Of a DNA stretch of 64,000 nucleotides, positions 24,748-33,445 are shown piece after piece. Origin of the DNA: Fictibacillus arsenicus (GTDB lineage Bacteria > Bacillota > Bacilli > Bacillales > Fictibacillaceae); contig NZ_MQMF01000002.1 in the NCBI RefSeq assembly GCF_001999465.1, positions 868,001 to 932,000 on the forward strand, read 5' to 3'. The notes beneath the pieces were generated by a model. The model did not search any database and had not been told where the DNA came from. It worked only from the letters and a program-made list of their open reading frames with translations. How positions within the stretch are numbered: position 1 is the stretch's first letter; each line of letters opens with the position of its first letter. The position numbers were made by a program, and so were the translations under genes.

Positions 24748-25227
24748 TTAATTCGGTTCATGATCTTTCATCCAGGCTACTAAAGCGGCCGTTTCCTTCT
24801 CCCCGCCCTCAAACACATAGTATTTCGTCGTTCCGTTGTCTTTCCCTTTAAGGATTATGTTTTTATGAGCTTCTCTATCGTTCGGATACGGTATGAATAA
24901 GTCGAGGTTTTCATTCTTATTATAAGGATTGCTGTAATAAATATGGATATACTTTCCCAATGTAAATTTGTCTATTTCATATGCTGGTGATAACGTTTCA
25001 AGCCAAGGATCAGCTAATGTTTGAATTTCATTATACGAATCCTCCACCCAGTCAATACTCGTATTCTTTAAATCAAAACCTAATGGCTGACTCCCGATCA
25101 ATGAATGCACTTTCTCAAACACCGCACCAGAAACTTTCCCATCAATAGGTTCTTTTTTGGCAGAACAACCTGTAAACAGAATCGTTGAACATACCAGCGT
25201 ACAGAATAATAAAAATCTAATCTTCAT
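24748..25227 (-). CDS. Lipoprotein of unknown function
   Basis: A 159-residue predicted lipoprotein. The signal ends in the lipobox FTGC (about residue 20 from the ATG at 25227), followed by SAKKEP. AAGGGG sits eight bases before this ATG; a GTG three codons upstream is too close to the site. The mature part has a Trp-rich, mixed alpha/beta pattern ending in VFEGGEKETAALVAWMKDHE. No family recognised. It would be anchored on the outer face of the membrane. Confidence 0.65.
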   Translation of the reverse strand: MKIRFLLFCTLVCSTILFTGCSAKKEPIDGKVSGAVFEKVHSLIGSQPLGFDLKNTSIDWVEDSYNEIQTLADPWLETLSPAYEIDKFTLGKYIHIYYSNPYNKNENLDLFIPYPNDREAHKNIILKGKDNGTTKYYVFEGGEKETAALVAWMKDHEPN

Positions 25228-25345
25228 TCTCAGCACCCCTTTTATCGTTAGACGATATCATTTCCAAATGCGTTTCACTTTAGAAAAACAGAGAGGAATG
25301 TTCCTCTCGAAAGTGGAATAAATAGAATACAAAAGGAGTGATTTC

Positions 25346-25678
25346 TTGCTCAGTGAAGCAGATTTAAACATTATTTTCTATACATTATTCTTACTTTCCG
25401 GATTGCCTATCAGCTACAAATATGCTGCATTTATGGTAAAGTATACAGGGATGGTTGTCCCTCATTTTTTTATAAGCTTGATGTTGAATCTATGCGTTGG
25501 GGTCCTCGGCATCGTAGGATGGATTTTTTTCGCGCCAAAGGTCAGCATTTATTTTACGCTCGGTGGAATATATCTAGGAGCAGGAATAACTGCTTTAAGT
25601 TTACTTCTATTGTTAACCTTACTGTTGTATAAAAGAAAAGCTTTATTACTAAGCTTTCAGCACTGGATCTCAACATAA
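25346..25678 (+). CDS. Small three-helix membrane protein
   Basis: A 110-residue protein starting at TTG seven bases after AAAAGGAG. Three or four hydrophobic segments (about residues 8-25, 30-65 and 70-92) are followed by a short basic tail (YKRKALLLSF). No motif recognised. Divergent from the lipoprotein gene and convergent with hmp. Confidence 0.6.
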   Translation: MLSEADLNIIFYTLFLLSGLPISYKYAAFMVKYTGMVVPHFFISLMLNLCVGVLGIVGWIFFAPKVSIYFTLGGIYLGAGITALSLLLLLTLLLYKRKALLLSFQHWIST

Positions 25679-25679
25679 A

Positions 25680-25711
25680 AAACACCTTCCATTCAAATGA
25701 GGAAGGTGTTT
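25680..25711. terminator. Bidirectional terminator
   Basis: AAACACCTTCC pairs perfectly with GGAAGGTGTTT around a 10-nt loop between convergent genes. Confidence 0.85.
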
Positions 25712-25719
25712 CGTCAATT

Positions 25720-26946
25720 TTATGCGTTTACTTTTTCTTTTTCCAAATCACTTGCAGGTCCAAAGAATTCAAAATTAATATTTTCCTTCTTTATGTTTAA
25801 CTCTCGAAGTGCATGATTGATTGCCTTCATAAATGGAACAGGGCCGCAAAAGTAATATTCTGCTTCTTTATTTAATGGCAGCACTTGACGAAGCCATTCT
25901 TCATCAATATAACCCGTCTGATCGTATCCGAAGTCATCTTCTAATGGTTTTTCATAAACAAAATAAGTTGAGATGTTCTCAGCATTCTCTGCCACTTTTT
26001 TGACTTCATTCTTTAATGCATGTGTCTGGCCGTTGATTGCCGCATGAATGAAAGTCACTTCACGCTCAGGCTGTTTTTCTGCCGCTGTTTTCAACATACT
26101 TACCATTGGAGTGAGACCAACACCTCCACTGATCAGAACGGCTGGTTTCTTACTCTCCGTGTTTAAGTAAAAATCTCCTGCTGGTGCACTTAAATATAGA
26201 ACATCTCCCGCTTTTACACCTTCATGTAAATAAACAGATACAATACCGTCTGGAGAATTTAAGCCTGCTTCTTTTTTTACAGAAATTCTATAATGCTCTT
26301 TTCCTGGCGCGTCAGATAAACTGTACTGGCGGATATGTGTGTTCGTTTCACCTGGAATCTCCATTCTTACACTTACGTATTGTCCAGGATTGAATTCGGC
26401 GATTGGGCCGCCATCTTGAGGTTTTAAGTAGAAGGATGTGATCACACTGCTTTCCTCTACTTTGTCCGCAACAACAAATGCTCTGAATCCTTCCCATCCG
26501 CCTTTTTGCTGTTCTGCTGCTTCATACATGCCACGCTCAACTCCGATAAATGCATCAGCGATCACGCCGTATGCTTCGGCCCAAGCGTTGATAATTTCGT
26601 CTGTTGCAGCATCACCTAATACATCTTTTATTGCTTGCAGTAAGTTTTCGCCAACAACTGAATAATGGTCTGGTTTTACTCCTAAACTTCTGTGTTTGTG
26701 AGCGATCTGCTTTACAACTGGAATGATCATTTCAAGCTTATCAATGTTGGCAGCTGCAGCATAAACAGCATTTGCAAGTGCTGCTTGCTGGCGTCCTTTT
26801 TTCTGATTTGCGTGGTTAAAAATATTTAAAAGTTCTGGATGCTTCGTAAAGAGCAGTTGATAAAAACGGGAAGTAATTGCTTCTCCGTGGACTTCTAATA
26901 CAGGTACGGTTGACTTAATGATCTCAATCGTTCTTGCTTGTAACAT
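25720..26946 (-). CDS. hmp: Flavohaemoprotein, nitric oxide dioxygenase
   Basis: A 408-residue flavohaemoglobin. An N-terminal globin domain (residues 1-137) has proximal haem His85 in IAHKHRSLGV. The FAD-binding domain carries RQYSLSDAP, and the NAD-binding domain carries ISGGVGLTPMVSMLK and the C-terminal YYFCGPVPFM. It oxidises nitric oxide to nitrate with O2 and NAD(P)H in the cytosol. GGGGG lies before the ATG. A perfect TGTGA-N6-TCACA box lies 60 nt upstream, suggesting control by an Fnr/Crp-type protein. Confidence 0.95.
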   Translation of the reverse strand: MLQARTIEIIKSTVPVLEVHGEAITSRFYQLLFTKHPELLNIFNHANQKKGRQQAALANAVYAAAANIDKLEMIIPVVKQIAHKHRSLGVKPDHYSVVGENLLQAIKDVLGDAATDEIINAWAEAYGVIADAFIGVERGMYEAAEQQKGGWEGFRAFVVADKVEESSVITSFYLKPQDGGPIAEFNPGQYVSVRMEIPGETNTHIRQYSLSDAPGKEHYRISVKKEAGLNSPDGIVSVYLHEGVKAGDVLYLSAPAGDFYLNTESKKPAVLISGGVGLTPMVSMLKTAAEKQPEREVTFIHAAINGQTHALKNEVKKVAENAENISTYFVYEKPLEDDFGYDQTGYIDEEWLRQVLPLNKEAEYYFCGPVPFMKAINHALRELNIKKENINFEFFGPASDLEKEKVNA

Positions 26947-27005
26947 GTCAATTCCCCCTCAGTTCTTTTTACAACTCTATCGTAAAAGAATTCGAGAGGA
27001 AGGAA

Positions 27006-27021
27006 TGTGATTTAAATCACA
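27006..27021. promoter_or_regulatory. Fnr/Crp-type box upstream of hmp
   Basis: TGTGATTTAAATCACA is a perfect palindrome matching the TGTGAN6TCACA consensus. If the minus-strand TACGAT at 26979-26984 is the -10 box, the centre falls at about -41.5, the usual class II activation position. Confidence 0.7.
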
Positions 27022-27120
27022 ATTCCTTTGGACGTTTTGTGAACAAAATTAGGTGTTAGCTGCACTACTTAATATGATAAAATTGGAAAAAGCCATTAAG
27101 CGCTTGAAAGGAAAACTCTT

Positions 27121-27585
27121 ATGGAAATCATTCAAACACAAGATTATGAATTAGTAGCAAAACTAAATAAAAACGTCCAGGATGTACACGTTGAACTTTT
27201 CCCTGAGTACTTTACACCTTATAACTATGAACCAATCCGACATTTTTATAAAGAAATCATGAAGGATCCTAACCAAAAATTTTTACTTGTAATAGAAGAT
27301 TCAAGCCCAATCGGTTATGTATGGATGACCCTTCGTGATTCAGCAGAGACACCTTTTAAAAAAGCTTCCAAATCCTTATATATCCATCAGATCAGCATAG
27401 AGAAAAACAGCAGCAACAACGGAGCTGGTTCACAAGTCTTAGAATATATCGAGCAACTAGGAAAACAACTCGGTGTTACCAAGATCGAACTTGATTATTG
27501 GATTGACAATACGATTGCGAGAAACTTCTATAAAAAAGCGGGATTCTTAATTAATCGCGAAGTTGTATATAAAGAACTTATTTAA
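27121..27585 (+). CDS. GNAT family N-acetyltransferase
   Basis: A 154-residue GNAT protein. The acetyl-CoA-binding region is SIEKNSSNNGAGSQVLEYIEQLGK, in which the usual RGxGxG/A loop is loosened to NNGAG. The C-terminal signature is DNTIARNFYKKAGF. GAAAGGAAAA precedes the ATG. The next gene, 17 nt downstream, is probably co-transcribed. Confidence 0.8.
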   Translation: MEIIQTQDYELVAKLNKNVQDVHVELFPEYFTPYNYEPIRHFYKEIMKDPNQKFLLVIEDSSPIGYVWMTLRDSAETPFKKASKSLYIHQISIEKNSSNNGAGSQVLEYIEQLGKQLGVTKIELDYWIDNTIARNFYKKAGFLINREVVYKELI

Positions 27586-27602
27586 AATGAGGAGGTAAGG
27601 TT

Positions 27603-27977
27603 ATGGCACATCTGCTTGTCTATCTTTATAAAATCAGACCTGAAGCAAAAGAAAAGTTCCTGGAGATATCAGCGAAAACAAATAAAAAATTTCAGGAATA
27701 CGGAGGAGTGACAGAGCAAATCTTTAGATTATCCCCCTCTTCAAAAAACTATGGAATATCATTAATTCCTGAAAAACTCGATTTACAAGAGGAAGAGGAA
27801 CTTTGGATAGGACTGCTGCGCTTCCAATCAGAGGAACATGCCCGTATCACAATGGAAGACTTTGATTCTGACGAAGAAGTGAACGAGCTATTAAACCAGT
27901 TTGTTGCTCATGTTGCCCCCCTTGATCATATTTTGTTTGGAGAGTTTGTTTCAGAGCATACAACAATAAAACAGTAA
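27603..27977 (+). CDS. Uncharacterised small protein, possible dimeric alpha/beta barrel
   Basis: A 124-residue acidic cytosolic protein with GGAGGTAAGGTT before the ATG. It starts MAHLLVYLYKIRPEAKEKFLEIS, which resembles DUF1428-type dimeric alpha/beta-barrel proteins, and has LWIGLLRFQSEEHARITMEDFDSD in the centre. The resemblance is weak. It follows a GNAT gene in the same unit. Confidence 0.5.
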   Translation: MAHLLVYLYKIRPEAKEKFLEISAKTNKKFQEYGGVTEQIFRLSPSSKNYGISLIPEKLDLQEEEELWIGLLRFQSEEHARITMEDFDSDEEVNELLNQFVAHVAPLDHILFGEFVSEHTTIKQ

Positions 27978-28167
27978 AAAAATTATTATTTGTGTCCCTT
28001 TGCCGAAATCACTAAAAAAAGACTCCTTTTTAAGCAAATCACAACATCTGGTAAAGTCCAAACTTGCAATCATTACCATACATTTTCTGCATTTTAGGTA
28101 CTCAATAAAAAAGTAACAGGTGTTATACTGAAAATACTATTTTTTTATTGACAAGGAGCTATTTGAG

Positions 28168-28722
28168 ATGGAAGAAATTCTAAAACTGATCCTTACCGAA
28201 ATGAAAGAAATTCGAATTGATATTGGCGATATAAAAAATGTTCAAGGTGCTTTATCTACTAAACAAGAAGATTTCTCCAAACGGATGGATACTTTTGCTT
28301 CTAAACAAGAAGAGTTCAGCAATCGTCTAGGCAATCTTGCTTCTAATCAAGACACTTTGGCTTCTAATCAGGAAGAATTCAGTAATCGTCTTGGAACATT
28401 TACTTCTAAACAAGAAGAGTTCAGCAATCGTCTAGGTACCCTCGCTTCTAATCAAGACACTTTTTCTTTTAATCAAGAGGATTTCAATAAACGTATGAAC
28501 ACTTTTGCTTCTAATCAAGAAGAATTCAAGAAACAACAATTCATTTTGATTGCTGGGCAAAAGCGAATTGAAAACAAGCTTGATAGACTTAACACAAATG
28601 TCATCACAAGTATGGGAGATTATACAGACAAGATTATTCATCACTTTGATGATACAGCTCAAGTGTTAAATAAACGGATATTTAAAGTTGAAACAGAATT
28701 AGAGGGAAAAAGCCGACAGTAA
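28168..28722 (+). CDS. Heptad-repeat coiled-coil protein
   Basis: A 184-residue protein. Residues ~30-125 form an uninterrupted run of 7-residue units of two alternating kinds, EFSNRLG/DFNKRMN-like and TFASKQE/TLASNQD-like. This predicts a long rod-like coiled coil. Flanking N- and C-terminal helices (LKLILTEMKEIRIDIGDIKN and KRIENKLDRLNTN) are also coiled-coil-like. There is no signal peptide or membrane segment. AAGGAG lies before the ATG. The repeats are nearly identical at DNA level in two 105-nt blocks, so copy number could change. Function unknown. Confidence 0.7.
   Translation: MEEILKLILTEMKEIRIDIGDIKNVQGALSTKQEDFSKRMDTFASKQEEFSNRLGNLASNQDTLASNQEEFSNRLGTFTSKQEEFSNRLGTLASNQDTFSFNQEDFNKRMNTFASNQEEFKKQQFILIAGQKRIENKLDRLNTNVITSMGDYTDKIIHHFDDTAQVLNKRIFKVETELEGKSRQ
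28298..28507 (+). repeat. Two tandem 105-nt blocks within the coiled-coil gene
   Basis: The block from 28298 (CTTCTAAACAAGAAGAGTTC) repeats at 28403, exactly 105 nt or five heptads later. The first ~60 nt of the two are almost identical and the rest has diverged, indicating in-frame tandem duplication. Confidence 0.75.
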
Positions 28723-28830
28723 AGACATCATGAGTGAAAAGTCTTTGCTTTCATTTTTTTAAAAACAATATCGAATACCTCACGTTGATAGCCATAGCTT
28801 ATTAGTATGAATATTTTAAGGAGGTCTGTC

Positions 28831-29016
28831 ATGATTTGGTTCTTTCTATTTATTGGGTTCATTCTATTGTTTGCTTTCTTAGTAGATTGGCGGCGCAAAA
28901 AGAACAACAATCATTCCCATCATTCTTCCGCAAAGCCAGGTGAACATTCAAACTACCAGATGGGTGACCGGTTTACAAGCGGAGGCGGCGGAATTGGTGG
29001 TGGCGGAGAACAATAA
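28831..29016 (+). CDS. Membrane-anchored small protein with His and Gly-rich tail
   Basis: A 61-residue protein. I start at the ATG at 28831, six bases after AAGGAGG, not the longer frame from 28807. One N-terminal membrane helix (MIWFFLFIGFILLFAFLV) is followed by a basic stop-transfer, a His cluster (NNNHSHHSS) and a Gly tail ending GGGGIGGGGEQ. Similar short tail-anchored proteins are common and uncharacterised in Bacillaceae. The His cluster may bind metal; this is speculation. Confidence 0.6.
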   Translation: MIWFFLFIGFILLFAFLVDWRRKKNNNHSHHSSAKPGEHSNYQMGDRFTSGGGGIGGGGEQ

Positions 29017-29017
29017 C

Positions 29018-29046
29018 AAACACCTCTAACGAGAATAGAGGTGTTT
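29018..29046. terminator. Bidirectional terminator
   Basis: AAACACCTCT pairs with AGAGGTGTTT around a 9-nt loop between convergent genes. It overlaps the last codon of the minus-strand gene. Confidence 0.8.
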
Positions 29047-29491
29047 ATCCAAACTCTTTTTGATGTGCCTTTTTCATCTTCAAATACTCTTCATCTGTTC
29101 TGGCGAGTTTCCACTTCTCTTCAAAGATGGCAGCTGATTTTGCTTTAACTGGATCGATCTGTCTCTCAATTACCTCGCCGTTTTCATCATATTTTCTGCC
29201 ACCCTTGTAATTGGTGTATCGCCGTGCACGGGTATAACCCATCTGTAAAAACTTCCTTGTCATATCCGCGCCTACAAAATCTTTATTCTTTTTGTACTCT
29301 AGGAATTGTTCGTAAATTTTCTCTGATGACTTCTTAGCTTCGTCTGGTGTTTTAAAACGCCAATGAGGAAGAATCTCGCTTTTATAGGGCTCTACAAGAA
29401 GTACTCCTTGTTCTCCCCGGCCAACTCTATATTTTTCCGGGTTCTTTCTAAAATCGATATGTTCAAAATCAAGGTCATAATCAAATGGCAC
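29045..29491 (-). CDS. DUF4385-type protein
   Basis: A 148-residue protein with the pattern I associate with DUF4385: FDYDLDFEHIDFRKNPEKYRVGRGEQGVLLVEPYKSEILPHWRFKTP-type N-terminus and KFLQMGYTRARRYTNYKGGRKY centre. The start is a GTG at 29491, with AAGGAGGG six bases before it. The frame runs open upstream into MITE copy 2, but that part is not coding. Rich in Lys, Arg and aromatic residues, so nucleic acid binding is conceivable. No function established. Confidence 0.7.
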   Translation of the reverse strand: MPFDYDLDFEHIDFRKNPEKYRVGRGEQGVLLVEPYKSEILPHWRFKTPDEAKKSSEKIYEQFLEYKKNKDFVGADMTRKFLQMGYTRARRYTNYKGGRKYDENGEVIERQIDPVKAKSAAIFEEKWKLARTDEEYLKMKKAHQKEFG

Positions 29492-29546
29492 AGATTTCCC
29501 TCCTTCTTTCTTATCCTTACCCCATTTCAAAAAATTCAAAATAAAA

Positions 29547-29765
29547 GGCTGTTTTCGCATACATTGCAGCTTTTGAAAGTAGTTGATTTCAGCTCCAGGT
29601 TGCTCGCTTTCCACGGGGCGTGCGGTGAACCTCCTGCAGCTTTGCGCCATTAGGAGTCTCCACCTGACCGCTCGTCCCGTAGGAGTCTCGCACCTTGCGC
29701 TCCAATCAACTTGCAAAAGATGAGAATAGAAAAAGTCAAAAGCAACAGTTTTTTAAAAAAGAGCC
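29547..29765 (+). repeat. MITE-like dispersed repeat, copy 2 (219 bp)
   Basis: Left end GGCTGTTTTCGCATAC and, on the other strand at the right, GGCTCTTTTTTAAAAAAC form imperfect inverted ends. Inner ends AGTAGTTGATTT and CCAATCAACTT also pair. The core contains GCTCGCTTTCCACGGGGC and ACCTGACCGCTCGTCCCGTA blocks shared with copy 4. It ends 56 bp upstream of the DUF4385 start and fills most of the gap to HelD. Confidence 0.75.
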
Positions 29766-29791
29766 TATAGAAAAGAGTCAAATAAAAAATC

Positions 29792-29817
29792 CGCTGTTCG
29801 TCAGAACAGCGAATTTT
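29792..29817 (-). terminator. Terminator of the HelD gene
   Basis: CGCTGTTC pairs with GAACAGCG around a 4-nt loop. On the minus strand it continues GATTTTTTATTT. Nine nt after the helD stop. Confidence 0.8.
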
Positions 29818-29825
29818 TGTAATGG

Positions 29826-32138
29826 TTAATTGATTTTATATAGAGTCTTCGAAGCTTCTTTAATAAAGGGGCAAGGTGAACCTTTGTAAAACACGGTCAA
29901 CTCATGCATAGCACGTGTACAGACTGTATAAAAAAGTTTTCGCTCTTGTTCCTTTTGATAGCCTGAAGCGTCGTAAATAGCTGCGGCATCAAACTCTATC
30001 CCCTTAGCCAAATAAGAAGGGATGATAATTATGCCTTTTTGAAATGCTGCATCCTCATTAATCATTAGTCGTAGATCTAACTTCGATTTTAGTTTCTCAT
30101 ATACATTTAAACTTTCTTTGGCAGTCCTGCAAATGACAGCGATCGTTTCATGGCCTTGTTTCAGCCATGAATTAATAAGGCTTTCTAATTCCTCATGAAT
30201 CTGCTCTTCTCCATCCGCCTTAACAACAGATGGCTTTTCTCCGGGTCTGTTAAACGGGATGATTCCGCTCTCATCTTTTAAAAGACTTTTTGTAAACTCT
30301 ACGATCTCTTTTGTAGAACGATAGCTTCTCGTAAGCGTAATCGTTTCCGAATGCTTCTTGTTTAATAATTTCTCCAGTATTGAAAATGAATGATCTGAAG
30401 CATGTGCATAGATGGATTGATTTAGATCACCGAGTACAGTTAAGCTCGCTCTCGGAAAAATACGTTGGATGAACGCAAATTGAAATGGCGAAAAATCTTG
30501 AGCTTCATCAATGAAAACATGCCTGACAGCTGCATTCGATTGAAATCCGATCAACAATTCTTTTACGTATAGAAATGGTGTCGCATCTTCATTCGCGAAA
30601 TGGTTTTGTTTCAGATTAAATAACGTTTGATTGCAGATTTCACTACATACATCGAACTCTGACAATAATTTATTATTTTTCTGAAACAGCTTAGCATATA
30701 AACTCTTCATGTCTAAAAAAGTACATTCTTCAACTGATTTTCGAAGCGACTTAAACGCCAGTCTTGTTACATATGCTGACAGGACCTTCTGTTCACTCGC
30801 CAAATCGTTAAAAGAATCAGCATCATATTTGTTTCTTTTTTGCAGCTGTTCATAGAGCTTCGTGTAGACCGACTTATCTAAAAACTGAATCTCCTTTTCG
30901 ACCCATGGTTTCTTGCGTTCTTTTCTTTCAGCTAGTTTCAATTCATTTAAAATCCATTGAGATGTTTGTTTCATACGATATGGAATCGTTTCACGTGAGT
31001 CCAATGAATAAAAGTACTCACTGATCTGTTTCGCTCTAATCACTGTTTTATCCCGGAACTTAACATCTGAAAATTGCATACCAGATTCACTTAGCTTTTC
31101 AACATATTGATGGATCGCATCTAAGAAGTCAACGGACGCTTTAAATTTGATCCCTTCAATCCGTGAAGATTCACCATCACCGGAAAGAATAGCCTCCATT
31201 TGTTCGAATGGCGTTTCAACAGAAAACTCCTTAGCTAAATGATGATCAATATAAGCTTGGAAAGTGGTCTGCTCCATGTTTTCTTCTCCAAGTTCAGGAA
31301 GAACGTTTGCGACATAGCTATTGAACATGTTGTTTGGAGAAAAAAGGACAATATGATGGGATTGTAAGGTTTCCCTGTCTCTGTATAAAAGATAGGCAAC
31401 ACGCTGCAATGCAGCAGAAGTTTTCCCGCAGCCAGCTGCTCCTTGTACGATAAGCAAATCACTTTCCGTGTTTCGGATAATGGCATTCTGTTCTTTTTGA
31501 ATGGTAGCTACTATACTTTTCATTTGTGTATTCGCCTGATTGCCAAGGACTTGCTGAAGAAGTTCATCGCCAATCGCTTCCCCTGTGTCAAACATCCCCT
31601 GAATCTGGCCATTTTTTATAATAAATTGTCGCTTTAATTCTAAGTCACCTTTTATCGTTCCACTCGGCGCTCTATAACTCGCATTTCCGAGCGAGTGATC
31701 ATAATACAAGCTTGATATCGGTGCTCTCCAGTCATGAACCAAAAATTCACTTGTCTCTTCATCATAATAAGAAGCAATACCAAGATAGACTTTTTCTGTT
31801 TCACTTTCACCAATTTCATTAAAATCAATTCTTCCAAAGTAAGGTGAGTTCTTCAGTTTTTCGTATGTTTTTAATCGGCTTTCCGCTGAGATATGACTTC
31901 TCTCGATCTCAGATAACAATTCAGATTGCTGTTTGATACTTGCCGCTGTTTCAATGGCATCATCAGGATCATCTAGGTTCACGGTAACGTCAGACCAAAA
32001 GTTTTTTCGGATTTGGACCACATCAGATCGTTTTCCGCCTAAATGCTCTTGAAGTTTAGAAGTAGCTGTAGAGAGTTCCTTTATTACTTCATCTACTCGT
32101 TCTTGTTCATTCTGCTGCTCCCGATTCCATGTCGTCAT
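29826..32138 (-). CDS. helD: HelD-type RNA polymerase recycling ATPase
   Basis: A ~770-residue UvrD/Rep-like protein, near the length of B. subtilis HelD. Its first ~150 residues are a coiled-coil arm that in HelD enters the RNA polymerase channel. The ATPase core has Walker A GAAGCGKTSAALQR, Walker B VFIDEAQDFSPFQ, the GDLNQSIYAH motif and a C-terminal YTVCTRAMHELTVFY. The ATG at 32138 follows AGGGAG by seven bases; the longer frame to 32183 lacks a site. HelD removes stalled polymerase from DNA using ATP. Confidence 0.88.
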   Translation of the reverse strand: MTTWNREQQNEQERVDEVIKELSTATSKLQEHLGGKRSDVVQIRKNFWSDVTVNLDDPDDAIETAASIKQQSELLSEIERSHISAESRLKTYEKLKNSPYFGRIDFNEIGESETEKVYLGIASYYDEETSEFLVHDWRAPISSLYYDHSLGNASYRAPSGTIKGDLELKRQFIIKNGQIQGMFDTGEAIGDELLQQVLGNQANTQMKSIVATIQKEQNAIIRNTESDLLIVQGAAGCGKTSAALQRVAYLLYRDRETLQSHHIVLFSPNNMFNSYVANVLPELGEENMEQTTFQAYIDHHLAKEFSVETPFEQMEAILSGDGESSRIEGIKFKASVDFLDAIHQYVEKLSESGMQFSDVKFRDKTVIRAKQISEYFYSLDSRETIPYRMKQTSQWILNELKLAERKERKKPWVEKEIQFLDKSVYTKLYEQLQKRNKYDADSFNDLASEQKVLSAYVTRLAFKSLRKSVEECTFLDMKSLYAKLFQKNNKLLSEFDVCSEICNQTLFNLKQNHFANEDATPFLYVKELLIGFQSNAAVRHVFIDEAQDFSPFQFAFIQRIFPRASLTVLGDLNQSIYAHASDHSFSILEKLLNKKHSETITLTRSYRSTKEIVEFTKSLLKDESGIIPFNRPGEKPSVVKADGEEQIHEELESLINSWLKQGHETIAVICRTAKESLNVYEKLKSKLDLRLMINEDAAFQKGIIIIPSYLAKGIEFDAAAIYDASGYQKEQERKLFYTVCTRAMHELTVFYKGSPCPFIKEASKTLYKIN

Positions 32139-32290
32139 CCGATCTCTCCCTAAAATAAATTTTCTGTTGACACGCTTTTCCATTTTGTTATATAATATAA
32201 TTAAGGGTTATTATACACACTAAATTAATTAATGCGCGTCTTTTATATAATAGCATAATCTTGTGCTAAAAGTACATAGTTTATTACACA

Positions 32291-32325
32291 AAAAGAGTGG
32301 CTTCCATTTCAGGAACCACTCTTTT
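32291..32325 (-). terminator. Terminator of the DinB gene at 32333
   Basis: AAAAGAGTGG pairs with CCACTCTTTT, with an inner CC/GG pair around ATTTCA. It follows the minus-strand stop closely. Confidence 0.8.
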
Positions 32326-32332
32326 CTTATAT

Positions 32333-32806
32333 TTAGCCTTGTTGCACCTTTGATTTTTCAATCACTTTCTTCATCGCATGCATCTGTCCAAGGTGATACG
32401 TTTCATGGAACACAGCGAAATTCACCAATTCACCGAACGTTTTAAAGTCGAAAAATTGTTTCTCTAACTTTTCTTGTAAACGATCTTCTGGGATCTCTTT
32501 TATACGAGCCATTTGGTCCTTTAGTTGTACTGTTAGTTCAGAGAGGGATGGCACTTCACTTTTCCAGTCAGCAGGACTTGTTCCTCTGTTAAATAGATCG
32601 ATGTAATTAAATGGAAGGTGATTTGATTTTTCCGGATATCCAAACATAAAATATTCAGCTGTTGTTAAAACATGACCGACATGCCAAAGGATATTGTTGT
32701 TAAATCCTTCAGGCTGAACTTCAGCCGTTTCTGTGTCTAGCTCGCCAAGATGTTTCAGGAAAAAGCTTCGTGACAATTCAAAGTTCTTAATAGTTAATTC
32801 ACTCAT
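32333..32806 (-). CDS. DinB family protein
   Basis: A 157-residue DinB-superfamily four-helix protein. His candidates for the metal site lie in ILWHVGHVLTTAEYFMFG and NFAVFHETYHLGQMHAMKKVI. The latter His-x3-His pattern is typical. A good AGGGAGG site lies before the ATG. Separate from the DinB proteins at 22772 and 34747, which share the fold but little sequence. Confidence 0.8.
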   Translation of the reverse strand: MSELTIKNFELSRSFFLKHLGELDTETAEVQPEGFNNNILWHVGHVLTTAEYFMFGYPEKSNHLPFNYIDLFNRGTSPADWKSEVPSLSELTVQLKDQMARIKEIPEDRLQEKLEKQFFDFKTFGELVNFAVFHETYHLGQMHAMKKVIEKSKVQQG

Positions 32807-32887
32807 CTTTACGCCTCCCTTAAAGTTAAAAGCACTTTCAATTTTAATTATACAAGCTTAAAAATCAGTTGACTAATAAAAGAATGA

Positions 32888-33445
32888 TCATCGATATTGA
32901 TTATGAATCGGGCTGAAGAGATCTTCGCTTGCCTTCCTGACTACCGAGAAGTGGTCAACGTTATAATGGCCATGAAGGATTTTATTATGATGTTCGATGA
33001 TTTGTTGGGCTTTTAACACTGCAGAGTCTGTCGTTGAGTGACCATCGCCGACTAATGTTACATCGAGTCCGTTTACTGTCGCCATTCTTACGGCAGTATC
33101 GATGCAATGCTCTGTTTTGCATCCCATAATCACGACATGACTAATTTCTTTTTCTTTTAAATCTTCTAATAGAGAAGTACCGTAAAATGCATTTGTGGCT
33201 TTTTTATTAAAAAATGCTGCTCCTTCAGGTACATGGATTTCCGAATGAACTTCGAAACCTTTCCCCTCACCTTCTGCAACGTCTAGATCTCTTACAAATA
33301 TGATCTCCGCTCCCGCATCCATCCCTTGTTTAATTACTAGGTTAATATTCTTTTTTAGCTGATCTTGGTTAAAAACGGCTTGTTCTTCTTTATTCCCATC
33401 GATCAGTTCCTGTTGAGCATCTATAACTAATAGTGCATTTTTCAT
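32888..33445 (-). CDS. Isochorismatase-family cysteine hydrolase
   Basis: A 185-residue cysteine hydrolase. The catalytic triad candidates are Asp9 (LLVIDAQQELIDG), a Lys at 81-82 (FNKKATNAF) and Cys114 (GCKTEHCIDTAVR). The VVIMGCKTE cis-peptide region before the Cys is typical. Members hydrolyse isochorismate, nicotinamide or other amides. Length fits the short nicotinamidase-like group, but the substrate is unknown. Its ATG overlaps the stop of the phosphotransferase gene by four bases, so translation is coupled. Confidence 0.85.
   Translation of the reverse strand: MKNALLVIDAQQELIDGNKEEQAVFNQDQLKKNINLVIKQGMDAGAEIIFVRDLDVAEGEGKGFEVHSEIHVPEGAAFFNKKATNAFYGTSLLEDLKEKEISHVVIMGCKTEHCIDTAVRMATVNGLDVTLVGDGHSTTDSAVLKAQQIIEHHNKILHGHYNVDHFSVVRKASEDLFSPIHNQYR

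Noticed and set aside
29492-29716. N-terminal extension of the DUF4385 gene into MITE copy 2
   Set aside because: The GTG at 29491 has a perfect AAGGAGGG; the extension is translated repeat.
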